Source of the DNA: Ruoffia sp044336205
GTDB taxonomy: Bacteria > Bacillota > Bacilli > Lactobacillales > Aerococcaceae
Assembly (NCBI GenBank): GCA_044336205.1
Contig: CP172318.1
Location: forward strand, 372,001 to 436,000
Reading direction: 5' to 3'
DNA length: 64,000 nucleotides
Shown here: positions 63,097-64,000 of the stretch, in pieces
Position numbering within the stretch: position 1 is the first letter of the stretch
Layout of the letters: every line of letters begins with the position of its first letter
Notes under the pieces: generated by a model
What the model was told of the DNA's origin: nothing
The model's database searches: none
What the model saw: only the letters and a program-made list of their open reading frames with translations
Position numbers and translations under genes: made by a program

Positions 63097-64000
63097 ATGG
63101 ATAATAAGATTATATCTAAGTTTGTTTCTTTTCTGTCGGACTTAGATATTTCTAAAAAAATTGCTTTAAGTTTTTTTATGGTTATATTAGTTGGGTCCTT
63201 GTTGCTAAGTATGCCTATTAGTCAAGTGGCTACGTCTGAAGCGACTTACTTTGACCATTTGTTTATTACCGTTTCGGCTGCTTGTGTGACGGGGCTTTTT
63301 ATCGAGTCGATTTTTGAGACGTATAATTTTTTTGGACAGGTTATCTTAATGTGTATCATTCAAATCGGTGGACTCGGATTGATGTCTTTCCTTTCGATTA
63401 TTTACTTCAGACTAGGTCAATTTGTAGGTATTAGAAACCAAATGGCAGTAACGAGTGCTTTGAATAGTTCTTCTCTTTACAATATTAAAGATTGGCTGAG
63501 CAAAATTTTTAAATATACGTTCATTATTGAAGGGCTTGGGGCCTGTTTATATGCGATATTTTTTATCCCTTATTTAGGTCTTCCACGGGGGATTTTCACA
63601 AGTATTTTTATGGCTGTATCGGCGTTTTGTAACGCTGGTTTTGATCCTTTAAGTAATTTATCTCTTATTCCCTTTCAAAATGTGGGAATTATTAATTGGA
63701 CAACCATGGCTCTGATTGTTCTGGGAGGAATTGGTTTTAGTGTTTGGTTTGATGTGAGTGAAAGAGTCAAAGAATTTTACTCTAATAAGTCTCACCGCCG
63801 AATGAAAGATGTCTTCAGAAAACTCCAACCACATACCAAATTATCATTAACGTTTACCGCAAGTCTTATCTTGATTGGTGCCACTTTATTCTTAATTATT
63901 GAGTGGGGTAACCAAGGAACGATTGGGAATCTTTCCATCGCTGATAAAGTTACGACCTCAGTGTTCCAAACAGTTACGATGAGAACGGCTGGCTTTGCAA
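63097..64000 (+). CDS. TrkH/KtrB-family potassium uptake channel subunit (partial, runs off the window)
   Basis: About 301 residues are visible from ATG 63097 after TTAGGAGTGAG. Hydrophobic pairs with pore loops are seen: TVSAACVTGLFIESIF (first filter, V-T-G-L), and SAFCNAGFDPLSNLSL (second, N-A-G-F). MCIIQIGGLGLMSFLS and LIVLGGIGFSVWFDV are also typical of KtrB/TrkH. It imports potassium with a regulatory KtrA/TrkA partner not seen here. The 3' end is outside the window. Confidence 0.9.
   Translation, partial: MDNKIISKFVSFLSDLDISKKIALSFFMVILVGSLLLSMPISQVATSEATYFDHLFITVSAACVTGLFIESIFETYNFFGQVILMCIIQIGGLGLMSFLSIIYFRLGQFVGIRNQMAVTSALNSSSLYNIKDWLSKIFKYTFIIEGLGACLYAIFFIPYLGLPRGIFTSIFMAVSAFCNAGFDPLSNLSLIPFQNVGIINWTTMALIVLGGIGFSVWFDVSERVKEFYSNKSHRRMKDVFRKLQPHTKLSLTFTASLILIGATLFLIIEWGNQGTIGNLSIADKVTTSVFQTVTMRTAGFA

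Overview
The window looks like the chromosome of a low-GC Gram-positive bacterium, most likely a member of the Lactobacillales near Aerococcaceae or Carnobacteriaceae. The basis is AT-rich DNA, strong AGGAGG ribosome binding sites, a ComX-type sigma factor, NiaR/NiaX niacin control, PTS sugar genes, and a type I-E CRISPR system with a Cas2-DEDDh fusion and a repeat like that of lactic streptococci. The genus cannot be named from sequence alone. No rRNA or tRNA gene is visible.

Layout. 0-3 kb: two nearly identical copies of a short ComX-like sigma factor gene flank a three-gene cassette whose last gene looks like a HEPN-domain protein. 3-8 kb: an RpiR regulator, a PTS EIIBC permease and a MalY/PatB-type lyase (a MalXY-like set), then a secreted nuclease. 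8-19.6 kb: a type I-E CRISPR-Cas locus: degenerate repeats in the presumed cas leader, cas3, cas8e, a broken cse2, cas7e, cas5e, cas6e, cas1, cas2-exonuclease, and a 25-repeat array ended by a decayed IS21-type element. An IS1182-type element follows. 24-34 kb: HAD phosphatase and GH1 phospho-beta-glucosidase, a broken ROK regulator, a VOC protein, a histidinol phosphatase, a nucleotide-sugar dehydrogenase and galU. 34-42 kb: a possible ComK-like protein, a peptidoglycan hydrolase homologue lacking its usual catalytic Cys and His, a seven-LysM protein, a flavoprotein, NiaX, a pair of unknown paralogues and NiaR. 42-48 kb: rplM-rpsI, a beta-lactamase-fold lipoprotein, a ferric reductase-like protein and a DUF1232 protein. 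48-58 kb: glycerate kinase, pgsA, a CHAD protein, a quinone oxidoreductase, manA, a ROK sugar kinase, an RpiR regulator and a GH4 phospho-beta-glucosidase. 58-64 kb: several decayed genes, an ECF S-component, a UPF0340 protein and the start of a TrkH/KtrB potassium transporter.

Two things stand out. First, the intergenic spaces carry many tandem arrays of 41-43-bp units (near 0.65, 24, 29.5, 34.2, 43.5, 45.4, 47.7 and 58 kb). Each unit usually holds a dyad about 27-29 bp wide. Arm sequences differ between arrays, but arm spacing and period are kept, and the period is close to four helical turns. Three of the arrays sit just downstream of a 110-148-bp terminal-inverted-repeat element. I do not recognise this as a described system. 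Second, the best Shine-Dalgarno-like sequence for cas3 lies inside a degenerate CRISPR repeat whose stem can still fold, which suggests self-regulation of the cas operon by Cas6e or by a crRNA-like RNA.

Several genes are broken by one missing base in an A or T run (8.18, 13.18, 43.88 and 59.16 kb). This could be slippage or consensus error, so these pseudogene calls should be read with that in mind.
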